Source of the DNA: Cannabis sativa | Lineage: Eukaryota; Streptophyta; Magnoliopsida; Rosales; Cannabaceae | NCBI RefSeq assembly: GCF_029168945.1 | Contig: NC_083602.1 | Span: 71,258,600-71,322,599 of the forward strand | Reading direction: 5' to 3' | Length of the DNA: 64,000 bases | Shown here: piece by piece, positions 1 to 12,089 of the stretch | How positions within the stretch are numbered: the first letter of the stretch is position 1 | Layout of the letters: the number at the start of each line of letters is the position of its first letter | Made by a program: the position numbers and the translations under genes | The notes under the pieces: model-generated | What the model saw: the letters and a program-made list of their open reading frames with translations, nothing else | What the model was told of the DNA's origin: nothing | The model's database searches: none

Positions 1-337
1 GAACCAAAGACCTCTATTTATAGTGTTTAAGATCACACACATTGAAATTCAAACTCATAACCCTCATGGATGATATGTAACTCGTGCACACACCATAACT
101 CCCATAGCATTAAGAATTTCAAATTAAAATGTGTAACAACTTTTTACACACTTAATATTGGTGATAATTGTGGAGGTTACAAAATGTAAGTAACTCCACC
201 TCTTATGTTACAATTTATGTGAATATTAGATATATGTAACTCTCAATCACATTATATACATTAATCTCATATCAATATATAATATGTCACATTTTAATAT
301 TTTAATCTATCTTATATTATAACAATATAATATAATA
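1..337 (-). repeat. 3' LTR of the gag-only element (partial)
   Basis: This repeats 3384-3720 with about nine substitutions. The terminal CA of the right copy is changed here (ends ...ata). Confidence 0.85.
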
Positions 338-2072
338 TTCCCCCACTAGATTAAAACTTGTAACACACCATTGTAACATTATTTAATCAATCAAATATTA
401 TATATCCCCCAATTTGATTGAATAAATCAAACACTTTTATAAAGATCTTGCTTAGATGCATAAAGTAAAATGTCTTTTGACTTGAATTTTACCTTAGTGT
501 AGTTACCACAAAGTTTGTTGAAATTATGGTGGCCGTAGCATTGAACCACTATTCCTTTAATACAAACCGGCAATAACACACACAACTTTGCTAGAGTTCA
601 CTTGCGACTTCATTATATCTCGCTTGTGCACCGTTAATGGCCATGTGCAACATCCATTTCATGGACTCTCTAGAGAATAACTCCCAATTCTCATAAGAGG
701 CGGCACCACCTCTAGTCCATATAGGTAGAAATTAGTGTCTCACAAATTCTCTTTAGACACATCATTCCATTAAAAAACCTTTCGGTTTTAACCCTCTAAA
801 TTTTACCATTAGTACTTTTTCATAGATGGGACAAGTTGAGTACTACTTTTTCACTCTATTGACTTGTTATTACCTATTAAACTTAAGACTAGATTTTTAC
901 TAGTGTTAAGATAGGTTACCATCAATGAGTAAAACTCTAAGGGAGTTTAGGTCCCATCCCTCAAAAATTCATGCTTTAATCTTGTACGGAGATTAAGCGA
1001 TTTGTTATAACCACACACTTTTCGATTCCAAACGAATCTTGCTAGCCGAAATTAGTGACCATTTTTACATGACCACTTTTCTCCTTAATTATACTTAAGC
1101 TTTGAAAATTAAATCACATAAGATTAATTTTCACACTTACTCTATTTCTTACAAATTTTAATACCAAGAATATTAAAATTATGCACTAACTTTAGACACT
1201 AAACATGTCTAAGTCTTACTCAAATTTTAGGCACCAAGCATGCCTAAATTTCACATGGCATCTATTCTTTTACTAAATTGACTTGATAAATATTGGATGT
1301 CACCCCCACACTTCCACACATCTAATATATATGACTCTATTTTATTTCCTTCTTGAAATAATTTTCTTTACACTATCATTGACACGAACCATGTCAAAAT
1401 TTATAACCTTTGTACTCATAATCAATCAAACAAATTTTGATTAACTATTTGAGTCTTACCCCCACATTTTCACTATTACTATCATATATATTAAATATGA
1501 TATGTTACACATATATTATTATTATACAATAATAATGTCTATAAGTTTCATTCAAAAAATTGTAACTCTTACAACTTTATGCTAATAATGTATGTTATAC
1601 TATCATCTCATATATAACATACATAATATTAATGTTTATCACAACTATATATGTTACATATCTCACATACATGTAACATATACACTTTAATATACATATT
1701 AATATATCATAATCTATATCATCTTCACATGATATATATATTTATTGTATGCATCTTATGATATATATATATATATTATATGCATCTCATAAATAAATAT
1801 TCTCATCACAAATATATATCATGTATTACATGCTCAACATATATAATATATACATGCTATATATTATATATCTCACATAAATATTAACATGCAATATACT
1901 CAAACTAATAGAATTATTTGTAAATTTGTTGTACACAAAATTCTCATTCTCAAAATGATATACCAAACACATAGAGTAAAGTGAAATGAACTTTATTTAT
2001 TTATAGCTTCACAAGTATTATTTAAATATGCCAATACATAGACAATCATCTCACAAAACAATATAAGCATGA
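338..2072 (-). other. Non-coding interior of the gag-only element
   Basis: AT-rich sequence with no ORF of note on either strand and no recognisable protease, integrase, RT or RNase H. C-runs (for example near 339-345, 405-410, 1302-1308 and 1460-1466) read as G-runs on the element strand and resemble extra polypurine tracts. The polymerase has been lost or replaced by filler here. Confidence 0.6.
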
Positions 2073-2951
2073 CTATGCCATAATCACTTCCTCATCATCT
2101 ATGGTATTAATCTCATTTTTCATTGGATTCTTACGATGCCTACAATCTCTTGCGTAGTGCCCAAATTTTCCACACACAAAACAATGGCCTCTCACTTCTT
2201 TGAATTGGCTATTGTCTTTTCTTGGACCCAAATATTTTCCACCACTTTTATTATTGTTGTTGCCTTTGTGATGCTTGTTTGAGACCGCATTGGCCTTAGA
2301 AACCTCATCTTTAGGTTCTTTTACATTTTCCTTATCTCTCAATCTCGATTCCTCTTCGATTCGGATATGTTTTTGGATCTCTTCCAACGAATAATCCTCA
2401 TTTTTATGGAGGATTCTTTTCATATAGCCCTTCCAAGTTGGTGGCAACTTTGCCACAATTGCACCAACTTGGAATGCCACGGGAAGCTCAATCTTGAGAA
2501 CCTTTAACTTGTTCACAATAATTTGTAACTCATGGATTTGAGGAAGAAGATCTTTAGCATCACTAAAAGAAAATTCAAAATATTGTGAAATTAAAAATTT
2601 TCTTGTACCTTCTTCCTCCGCCTTGTATTTTTCTTCCAAAGCATTCCAAATCTCCTTCGCAGAATTAGTATTAGTGTAGAGATCATATAGCCTATCAGAC
2701 AAGACATTTAGAATATGACCTCTACATAGGAGATTGTCCTCCTCTCTCTTCCTTCTCTTCTCCAGCATCTCAGGAGTGTCTTTCTCGGATTGAGCGAGTA
2801 GAGGCTCCAAAGTAAACTCAAGAATATATGCTATCTTGAGTGTGGTCAAGAGAAACCTCACTTTGTCTTGCCACCTAGTAAAGTTGGATCCATCAAACCT
2901 ATCCAACCTCACTAGGTCTTGATTCATCATTTTGATGGTCTCACCTTCCAT
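2073..2951 (-). CDS. gag: Copia-type Gag protein with CCHC zinc knuckle, intact
   Basis: This 292-residue ORF has no internal stop. The N-terminus carries the pattern of copia-type Gag (UBN2-like): FDGSNFTRWQDKVRFLL near residue 20, then a helical central region. A CCHC knuckle (CFVCGKFGHYARDC) lies at about residues 257-270. Gag packages the element RNA in a cytoplasmic virus-like particle. The start codon lies only 29 nt inside the 5' LTR, so the leader is very short. The charged, lysine-rich stretch before the knuckle fits RNA binding. An intact gag in an element with no polymerase suggests selection for packaging in trans. The family call is firm; the exact copia lineage is not resolved. 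Confidence 0.85.
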   Translation of the reverse strand: MEGETIKMMNQDLVRLDRFDGSNFTRWQDKVRFLLTTLKIAYILEFTLEPLLAQSEKDTPEMLEKRRKREEDNLLCRGHILNVLSDRLYDLYTNTNSAKEIWNALEEKYKAEEEGTRKFLISQYFEFSFSDAKDLLPQIHELQIIVNKLKVLKIELPVAFQVGAIVAKLPPTWKGYMKRILHKNEDYSLEEIQKHIRIEEESRLRDKENVKEPKDEVSKANAVSNKHHKGNNNNKSGGKYLGPRKDNSQFKEVRGHCFVCGKFGHYARDCRHRKNPMKNEINTIDDEEVIMA

Positions 2952-2980
2952 TGAAGCTAGGTAGGAAATAAGCTTTTGAT

Positions 2981-3720
2981 TGTTGGAAATTTATAGGTGC
3001 TTCAATAGAAAGACCAATGTCAAAATATAACTCAAAATGGAAAATACAGGAACAATAATATTGATAAAATAATGTTACAACTCTAGACAACATATACACA
3101 TAAGTATGGAAAAGAAGATGAAGAGAAGATTATAAAACACAATATAAATAGTAGTATATATATAGATGTGAGAACAATCTCAACAACACTAACACCAAGT
3201 GTCAAGTAGGGGAATCACAAAACTTGAACAAGGTTTTGCACCTTTGTCCAAAAGCTTATTTCCCCCTACCACAAGCACTTAGGGAAGAAAGAAATGGAAA
3301 TAGCTTTCTGGAAGTATCAAGCTTATAGTTTCTAGCAAGGTGCTCTCTTTGATAGAAACTCACAAAATTGTGTCTTCACAAGTGAACCAAAGACCTCTAT
3401 TTAAAGTGTTTAAGATCACACACTTTAAAATTCAAACTCATAACCATCATGGATGATATGTAACTCATGCACACACCATAACTCCCATAGCATTAAGAAT
3501 TTCAAATTAAAATGTGTAACACCTTTTTACACACTTAATATTGGTGATAATTGTGGAGGTTACAAAATGTAAGTAACTCCACCTCTTATGTTACAATTTA
3601 TGTGAATATTAGATGTATGTAACTCTCAATCACATTATAAACATTAATCTCATATCAATATATAATATGTCACATTTTAATATTTTAATCTATCTTATAT
3701 TATAACAATATAATATAACA
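2981..3720 (-). repeat. 5' LTR of the gag-only element, 740 bp
   Basis: Bounded by tgttggaaat at 2981 and ...ataaca at 3720. The sequence inside 2981 (minus strand ATCAAAAGCTTAT) is only a weak match to an initiator-Met primer site. The next five bases (3721-3725, aatag) would be the right TSD copy; the left copy lies outside the window. Confidence 0.8.
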
Positions 3721-4966
3721 AATAGAAGTAAAAGGATGAGCTCTTGTTTCAGTGACTATTTCTTAGATCACTAAAACATCATTTACAGGTAGCTAAGTGT
3801 TTTAAGGGGCCAAATACATTGAGGGGTGAAAACGGTAAATTTATCCCATCTCGATGTAAATCATCTATATAGAGGATCTTTGATCACATTAAGATTATAA
3901 CGATGGTTAAATGAGATAGCATATCTATATCGTGGAACATATAGAATGCTCTATATAAGTCTGAGAGTGCAATTCTAAGTTCTAAGAGTGGATTCAACAA
4001 GGAATTAATAAGTTAGGGAATTTACTTGGTAAATTCAGTTCGGCTTATTGGAAGCTCAGCAATATAGATACATGGTTCCCATTCTAGTTGAGACCATACT
4101 GCTTGTAAGACTCAATAATTGGTTTATGATTAATGAATTATAATTCTAAAGATTAGACTATGTCTAATTTGTGAATTTTCACTAAGCAGGGGTGAAATTG
4201 TAAAGAAAAGAGATTCTAGGGTTATTTATTAATTAAGAGACTCTATATGTCTAATTAATAATTATATTAAATGACAATATTATTTAATAATCTATTTTAG
4301 TTATTAAATAATTAGTTTTGGCATTTAAATGGTTAGAATTGGAAAATTGGCGTTTTTGAGAAAATAAAAATAAAAATTATGAAAACTGCAAAATCCAAGT
4401 GTGGCCCACTAACACCTATGGCCGACCACTTGATTGGCTTTTTCCAATTAATATTTTCATTATTTTAATGCCAAATAATTACTAACCTAAACCTAGTAGT
4501 TGCCTATAAATAGAAAGTGATGGTCAGTCTAAAATAAGAGTTTTTATGACTTTTTCAGTAATTCAAGAGATTGCCTTTCAGAAAAACTAAGCCTTCCACT
4601 TTCTCTCTATAGCCGACCCTCTCTCTCTCTCTCTCTCTCTCTTTTCTTCTTCATAATTTCGAAACACCCTAGTGATAGAGTAGTGCCCACATACAGCAAG
4701 TGGTACCTCACTCATAGTTTGGAAGATCGCGAATGATCGAATTCTAAGAGAAGGACATTCGGGCTCAGATCTTGATAATACTCTGCGACAGAAAGGATAC
4801 AAGGGTTAGAGATCTGAGTGGAAGGAGACATATTATTCCGCTGCAACCAATGTAAGATTTTCTTAACTTTATATGTGTTTATTATCGTTTTAGAAAGTTC
4901 ATATTTAGGATGTTAAACAACATACTTGTGAGTAGATCTAAGATCCTGGTAAAATAAATTCCAACA
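3721..4966 (+). repeat. Family-A copia LTR, 3' two-thirds
   Basis: Aligns with the distal part of the 1.9 kb LTR at 24676-26597 but is more diverged. It ends ...ttccaaca and is followed by the family-A primer-binding site. The first third of the LTR is missing because the gag-only element inserted here. It contains a TATA-like box (ctataaatag near 4504) and a TC microsatellite at about 4619-4642. Confidence 0.8.
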
Positions 4967-5388
4967 ACTGGCCTCAGAGCCATGGTAATTGATTTTCTTG
5001 CAAGAAATTTGGACTTAAAACGATTTGTATGTGATTTGGATGGTTTCATGTTGATCTATGTGTTATATGATGATTGATTGATGTTTGTGAATTTTCGTGA
5101 AAAATAATTGAAATTCTGTTTCTGGAATTATTTTTGTTGGATAGTTTGGAAAAAATTAAGCAATTTACTTTTTTTACAGAACTCAGTTTTGATTTTATTT
5201 GAGTTAGTTATGAATTTTTGAAAATTGGAAAACATCAGGACGGTGTCACCCACCCTACGCGCGCGGATGAGGGCGATTCCCTCGGATGCACGCGCTCAGA
5301 CAGCCTGTTGTCCGAGATTTCTCGGCCAGGACACGGGCGCCTGTCTAAAATCGTCCCATGCGCGGGCGTGGAATGTGATTGTGATTAT
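4967..5388 (+). mobile_element. Family-A copia leader: primer-binding site plus GC-rich island
   Basis: It starts with ACTGGCCTCAGAGCCATGGT, a variant of the initiator-Met site (TGGTATCAGAGC), identical in position and sequence to those at 26598 and, inverted, at 9552. An AT-rich stretch and then a GC-rich island (about 5233-5370) follow, as in the other copies. Near 5388 it jumps into LTR sequence, which marks a large internal deletion. Confidence 0.7.
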
Positions 5389-5812
5389 ATGATTCAAAAG
5401 ACTAAGTCCATGTTTCATCAGTGTTTTGGATTTACACTGATGTGATAATCAGCGATGAAGTATACTTACACTTGGAGTAAGTGTTATGTTCTTTCTAGGA
5501 CATTGGTAAAGTGTACTAGTTTCGAATGTATGGAGTATACATTGGACTACACCGATATTGAACTTAGTCAAGATATTATAAACTTACCGTTGTATCTGTC
5601 CAAGTCAATATCACTAGTTGATCTTAGATCAAAAGAATCCAAATCCTGATATGCTTAGGGTCAATCTCAGGAGTGCTCTTCATGTTCTTTGATTTATTAG
5701 TTAAGCCTACTTTTGGGTCAGGGTGATACGTATATTTTGAAAACATGATAGTATGATTGAGTGGGAGCGGTGAACATAAATAGAGAATCTATAGCTTCTA
5801 CTGGTGTATAGA
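5389..5812 (+). repeat. Family-A copia LTR, 5' third (fragment)
   Basis: Matches the LTR region at roughly 24890-25280, including the motif gaatctatagcttct, at lower identity. It stops where the next piece, an inverted family-A interior, begins. Confidence 0.65.
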
Positions 5813-5850
5813 AGTCAACTTAATACTAGGAAAAATATACTTAAAATAAA
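5813..5850 (-). mobile_element. Family-A copia interior, inverted, left stub
   Basis: This is the reverse complement of sequence near 28840-28875 in element A. It continues at 7340 after the Mutator-type insertion; the shared 9 bp TAAAATAAA (5842-5850 and 7340-7348) is the TSD. Confidence 0.65.
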
Positions 5851-7339
5851 GGGAGATTTTCAATTATATACGTTAATTTGTAAATAATTATAAAAATATC
5901 TTTGACCTAAATAATCATTATAAAATACCGTCCTTACTCCTCTGTGCTTATACCGAAATCAATGTTTGATAGTTTAACCTTTAAGTTTTTTTGTCTTTTC
6001 CTATAATCTTGATCCAATCGTTTTTATTTTCAGTTATTTCCTATAATCTCAATCGTTTTTTTGTGTCCTGTATTCATCTATTTTTATTTTAAAATTATTT
6101 GTCTCCTCATTCTTATTTTTTTCATAAGTGCTGTGTCTGATTGTCTCTATCTTTTACATCTCACGACTTTGTATTTTTTTTTTTATTATTTTATTTTAGT
6201 TTATTTATTTTTAAAAAATTATCTACTACCTTTAACTAAAAAAGTCACTCATTGATAGTTTCTTTTACAATTTATCAATAAACAAGTAACTAAACTATAA
6301 ACTTAAATAAAATTAAGGATACCAATTAGTTTTCATTTGTTGTATTTTAAAAAACTTATAAGAATAATGGTATCTTAAACATTACACAATCAATTACCTT
6401 ACAAAAATTTAGTTTTCATTAATACCATGTTGTTAAGATACTTTTACGTTATCTTTTTTATAGTAACGTTTTTATTACTTTAAAAAATTATTAATAAAGT
6501 ATAAGCACATATTATATAACTTATTAGTAAAATTAGTATATATAATAATTTTTTTTAATGTAATTAATTTTTTTTACGAATCATGTATTACTTTCAAAAC
6601 TTCTAAATTTATTATAAACTACATCACCAATTAAGGCTTGGAATAACTAAACACAACTTTAAATATATATATATATTTTTTTTGATTTTATTATGTTTAA
6701 GATACTATTTAGTAACATTATAAGTTTTTCTATTAATATATCAAATTATTTTATTAAATAATTTTGTTATTAGTATATGATATGGTCATTTTTAAATATA
6801 ACATAACAAATGACTTCAAAGTAATTTATGATATTATTTTGAATTTTATTAGGTTTTATTATTTTTTTTAACAAAATATAAAAAAAAAATGAAAAAGCTA
6901 CTTTTAATGTTGATTGTCTTTTTTAGAGATAGTAAAAAAATATATGTTTCCCACATGTTAAAATGATAATTTTGAAAAATAGATTACAATAGTGTTATTT
7001 TTGAATCCATATAATAAATGTTGTGGCTGGAACAAACTTTTTGATATTTTAAAAAGAAAAATAATGAAAGAAAGAGAAAGAAATAGTATAATATGCTCCC
7101 AGCTAGAAAATAAAAGTAAAAGAAATAAGAAGGTGAAGTTATATATATAAAGTAATAAGAAGAAAATAAATACTTTTGAGATTCATTTTTAATCTCGACA
7201 CCCGTGTCAAAATTAATACCGAATACTGGCGGTATTTTTTTGTTTTGAAAGAGAATCCTAGCGGTATTTGAAGTAATTAAATAGTCAAAGATAATATCAT
7301 AAATACTTTGAAATAGACGTTGTAATACGTAATTATCTC
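5851..7339. mobile_element. Non-autonomous Mutator-type (MULE) element, 1489 bp
   Basis: Flanked by a perfect 9-bp TSD (taaaataaa). The ends form an imperfect inverted repeat of about 90 bp: left gggagattttcaattatat, right end on the reverse strand gagataattacgtattac. Both arms share TATCTTTGAC and then AATACCG. No transposase ORF is present; the interior is AT-rich. A 9-bp TSD with long inverted repeats is the hallmark of the Mutator superfamily. Confidence 0.75.
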
Positions 7340-9552
7340 TAAAATAAATTGTACAAAAATTAATTATTTAAATAATTAATTTCAAAATGTATACTATTTT
7401 CCTATTTAATATTAGAAATAATAAGTAGTCTAGAAATAACTATCTAGAAAATATCTTATTTGACTAAGTATCTTTTCCACAAAATTTGAAAAAATATCTA
7501 ATTTAAGTTGTATTAGAAAAAATCTAGAACTTAAATATTTTCAAATTTAAATTTAATTAAATATCAAAAATTAAGTTGTAACCACTTAATTTGAAAATAT
7601 TCCATTTTAAGTTAATATTCGAAAAGATATCAACTTAAAAAAAAATATCTAAAGAATCTTAATAACCAATTCCTAAAATTTCTCAACTTAATTTTGAAAT
7701 TTTAAATCCAAAAGATATTGAGATTTAAGCTGATTAGTTATAGATAACTAAATATCAACTTAAATAGGAATATTTAATGAAAAATTTAAATTAAGTTTCA
7801 GAAAGAATCTAGATGGTTATAATTCTATATTTAATTAAATACAAGAAAATACATATAGTTTAGCTTAGAATAAAAAATTCTTTAAACTATGATTTTCTTA
7901 AATTAATTTCAAAAATAAATGAAATTAATTATGTTGCTAATCAATTTTATTAGGTTAAACTAGTTTAATTAACCTAGTACAGTTATTCAAATCAGGCAAA
8001 TAGGCCTTCACAATTGGGGTAGTTCATGTGAGGGATTGCTGGGTTCAGTATGTCGTACCCACTACTATGGCTCCCAACTCTCACACAAGGCCCAAAAGAG
8101 AGGAATTTAACCTTAAAATGAACATCTGTTATTAATTGAATAGGCCCAAAAACTAAATGGGCCTAAATAAAATCTATCAAGAACTATGATATTTTATTTA
8201 GCAACAACAACCTATATGCATCTATAATGAAATTAAACACATAGGCTCACACATGCACACTTTGGATGGGTCCTATCATGTTGCTAGGTCATACACAGAT
8301 GAAAGAAGATTGTAAATATACCTGTTACAAATTATTGACTTGACCAACGGAGCCATCAGATCATTAGATCTGGCAAAAAGTTAACCATGACTATTTGCAA
8401 TCAAGCAATAATAGGTTTTAAAAACTTACAAACAAGCTAAAACACATACTCCTGCAACAAGGTTAGCTGGATAGTTGGATGTAGGATTTATTTAATTTTA
8501 AATAAATAATTTCGAAAAAATAATTAATTAAATAAATAAAAATTTATTTTCGAAAATTAAAAAAATTTTAAAAAAAAATTCGAAATTAAAATATATAAAA
8601 TATTTAAAATTAAACCTACAATTTTCAAAAGTTACGTTTCAACCAACCCAAATATCATTTCAAAATTTGCTAACTACTTTTAAAAATTTAATGTTATTTT
8701 ATAAATAAAAATTAAATAAAAAAAATAAAAAAAGATAAATGAATATCTTTTTCAGATTTTAAATATAATTTAAATAAATAAAATAACAAAATCTAAAATT
8801 TAGCAAAATATCTTACATCTATTTAAAATTACATGATTATAGTTATCTTATTTTAAATTTAAATAAGGTCAAATTATTTAAAAAAAGATTTAATTTAAAA
8901 AATTTAAATCTGACCTTAAATTTAAAAATAAGATAAGATATAATCAAATTTAAAAATAAGATAGATAATTAAGCAAAAAAGATAGATATTTAATATTTTG
9001 AAATTCAAATTACACTAATATCATGAATTAAATTTAAAAAATATTAAATAAATTAATTATGATAATTAGAATTGAATTAGGAATAGTAAATGTATAAATA
9101 CAGAACTACACAAAAAAAACGGAAGTTAATTCCATGAAAAAGCATGAAAAAACGAAGAAAAACGAAAAAAAATTGCGAGCTGTTGTCCATGGGCGCACAA
9201 GGGGCTGCATGGGCGTGTAACCTCGGCGCAGGGGGCTGCTAGCAGCCTCTCCGCGCGCGCACGTGCCCTGTAGCTCAACCCCGATTTTTTCGAAACTTCA
9301 AAAAATCATAACTAATTCAAATTAAATCGAAATTGAGTTCTGTAAAAAACTAACTTGCTTAATTTATTCCATAATATCCAATAAAAATAATTCCAGAAAC
9401 AGATATTCAATTATGTTTCACGAAAATTCACAAACATCAATCAATCATCAAATAACACTCAATATAACATGATACCATCCAAAACATCAAACAATCGTTT
9501 TAAAGTCCAAATTTCTTGCAAGCAAATCAATTACCATGGCTCTGAGGCCAGT
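7340..9552 (-). mobile_element. Family-A copia leader region, inverted
   Basis: On the minus strand this runs collinear with 26598-28860 of element A: primer-binding site (9530-9552 on the plus strand), the GC-rich island (about 9175-9270), then a long AT-rich leader. There is no coding sequence. The rest of the element (gag-pol) is absent. The 5' LTR follows at 9553-11435. Confidence 0.75.
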
Positions 9553-11435
9553 TGTTGGAAATTATTTTACCAGGATCTTAGATCTACTCACAAGTATGTT
9601 GATTAACATCCTAAATATGAACTTTCTAAAACGATAAAATAAACACATATAAAGTTTAGTAAACCTTACATTGGGTGCAGCGGAATAATATGACTCCTTC
9701 CGTTCATATATCTAGCCCTTGATTCCTTTCTGTAGCAGAGCATTATCAATATCTGAACCTGGATCTCTTTCTCTGAATCTTTGATGCTGAAACTCCTTTT
9801 GCTGAAAGTCTTTCTTCACGATCTTCCTCACTATGGTTGAGGTATCACTTGCTGTGTGTGGGCACTACTCATACACTAAGGATTTCGAAATTCAAGAGGG
9901 AAGAAAGAGAGAGGGAGTGGTCGGCCAGATAGGGAGAGAGAAGGCTCAGGTTTTTCTCTGAATCAGAAGTATAATTTTCCTGAAGCCTTCACTATCTATT
10001 TATAGCATTCCACTAGGGTTAGGTTTAAATTATTTGGCATTAAAATAATGAAAATATCAGTTTAAATTCCCTACCAAAGTGGCCGGCCATACAAAGTGGA
10101 TTTGGGCCTCACTTTTTGCAATTTTGCAGTTTTATCTTTTCTGCATCTGATTTTCTCAAAAACGCCAATTTTTCTAATTCAACCATTTAAATGCCAATTC
10201 TAACTATTTAATAACTATAAATAATTATTAAATAATATTATCATTTATCATATTTATTAATTGAACCATATAAAGTATCATAATTAACAAAAATGCCCCT
10301 AAAAACTCTTTCTTTACAATTTCGCCCTTACTTAGTGAAAAATTCACAAATAGACATAGTCTAACTTGAGAATTATAATTGATTAATCAAAACCAATTAT
10401 ATGAGTCTTACAAGCAATATTATCTCAACTAGTGCGGGGACCATGGGTCTATATAACCGAGCTTCCAATAAGCAGATCAAGAATTTATTACTAAAATTCA
10501 CTAACTTATTAATTCTTCGTTGAATCCACGTATAGAACTTAGAATTGCACTCTCAGTATATAGAATGCTCTATATGTTCCACCATATAGACACATCATTA
10601 GTTATCCATTGTTATAATCCTAATTTGATAAATGATCCTCTATATGAATGATCTACACTATAAATGGATTAGATTACCGTTACACCCTACAATGTATTTT
10701 AATCCTTAAAACACTTAACCCCGTATAAATGATATTTCAGCTTATGTGAAATGAGATCTCCACCATTTATTTTCGTTTGGTCAAACTCGAAGGAGATCAT
10801 CCTTTACTTACTATTCGCCAGATAGAAGCTATAGATTTTATGTTTATGTTAGCGCTCCCACTCAATTGAACTACCGTGTTCCCAAAATGTACGTATCACC
10901 CTGACCTAAAAGTGGGCTTAACTAACAAATCAAAGAACACGAATAGCCTCCTGAGATTGAGCCTAATCATAACAGGATTAAGATCATTTGATCTAGGATC
11001 AACTAGGCGATATTGACTTGAATAGATATTACGGTAAGTTTAATAAATCTAAGTCAAAGTTCAATATCGGTCCCTTCCGATGCATACTCCATGCATCCAA
11101 CCTGAGCTTTACTTTAACCAATGCTCTGGAAAGAACATAGCATTTCTCCAAATGCAAGTAAACTCTGTTGTAGATTATCATATCAGTAAAGCCCTGTGTG
11201 TGATAAATCTAGGAAACTTTATTCACATAGTCTTGTTTACTTTTCAATGTGTTGACAACATAATAAACAGGATCAAGTATGTGAAAAGGGTTTCAGATGA
11301 ATTCATACATTATGTACATATAATCATGAAATAAATCCTGTGAACCATGCAACATTAAATGTTATTTCTTATCTATATTAATAAGTAAATATGATTATAT
11401 TGAAATGAGTTTTATTTAGGGCATAAAACCCAACA
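9553..11435 (-). repeat. Family-A copia 5' LTR, 1883 bp
   Basis: Full-length LTR, tgttggaaatt...aaacccaaca on the plus strand. It inserted into the integrase of element B; the next bases (11436-11440, tgaac) should be the TSD, but its partner is not in the window. The TATA box (plus-strand tatttata, 9997-10004) drives leftward transcription. The small ORF at 11080-11334 is LTR sequence and is not a gene. Confidence 0.85.
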
Positions 11436-12089
11436 TGAACTAACTCAGGGCCTAAATACTTCCGTTCTCCCATTTTTTTCCAATGAATTGGGGAGCGACA
11501 TTTTCTGCCATAGAGCAGCTCGTAGGGAGCCATTCTTATGGTACTTTGATAACTATTATTATAGGAGACAATTTGAGGCAAATACTTACTCCACGAACCT
11601 CCAAAGTCCATGACACAAGCTCGTAACAAATCTTCAAGTATTTGTATGGTTCGTTTAGATTTCCCATCCATTTGAGGATGAAAGGTTGTACTAAACTTCA
11701 AACTAGTACACATGGCCTTCTGTAAGCTCACCCAAAACTTCGATGTAAATTTAGGGTCTCTATCTAAAATAATAGATTTTGGTACCCCATGAAGACGAAC
11801 AATTTCTTTCACGTACAAGTCAGCATACTGATCCACCGTATACGTCACTTTTACAGGCAAGCAATGTGCTGATTTTGTAAAACCCAAACTGAGTCATACA
11901 TTCCTGTGGTTATGTGCAAACCGACCACAAAGTCCATTGCAATGTCTTCCCACTTCCATTCTTGAAGTTCTAATGGTTGAAGTAATCTTGCGAGTCGCTA
12001 ATGCTCTGCTTTAATTTGCTGGCAAGTTAAGAATCTGGTTACATAATCCACTACATCCCTTTTCATTCCATACCACTAATAATAAGGCT
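11436..12089 (-). pseudogene. Element B integrase core, broken
   Basis: Ty3/gypsy integrase of Tekay type. The first catalytic Asp lies in AMDFVVG (near 11930) and the second in LDRDPKFTS (near 11755). The Glu that should follow in the GQSERTIQ motif reads Lys here (GKSKRTIQ, near 11650), so the DDE triad is lost. Two reading frames are needed to follow the domain. It ends at 11436, where the family-A LTR inserted; the C-terminus of B and its 3' LTR are not in the window. Confidence 0.85.

Larger units (their letters stand above)
1..3720 (-). mobile_element. Ty1/copia-type gag-only retrotransposon (TR-GAG type), 3' LTR cut by window edge
   Basis: A pair of direct repeats (1-337 and 2981-3720) encloses a 2.6 kb internal region with a single gag ORF and no polymerase. 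The ORF is on the minus strand, so the right repeat is the 5' LTR. The first 337 bases match the right LTR from 3384 onward with about 9 differences (roughly 97% identity), so the window opens about 403 bp inside the 740-bp LTR. The right LTR has TG at 2981 and CA at 3719-3720. A C-rich tract (339-345) beside the left LTR is the polypurine tract on the minus strand. It matches the described TR-GAG class, which must borrow reverse transcriptase and integrase. The right flank is family-A LTR sequence, so the element probably inserted into that LTR. Confidence 0.85.

Noticed and set aside
4619..4642. TC microsatellite as a promoter element
   Set aside because: It lies in the R-U5 part of a broken copia LTR; it is simple sequence with no sign of function.
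5218..5445. 75-codon plus-strand ORF
   Set aside because: It is the translated GC-rich island of the copia leader and is not conserved in the other copies.
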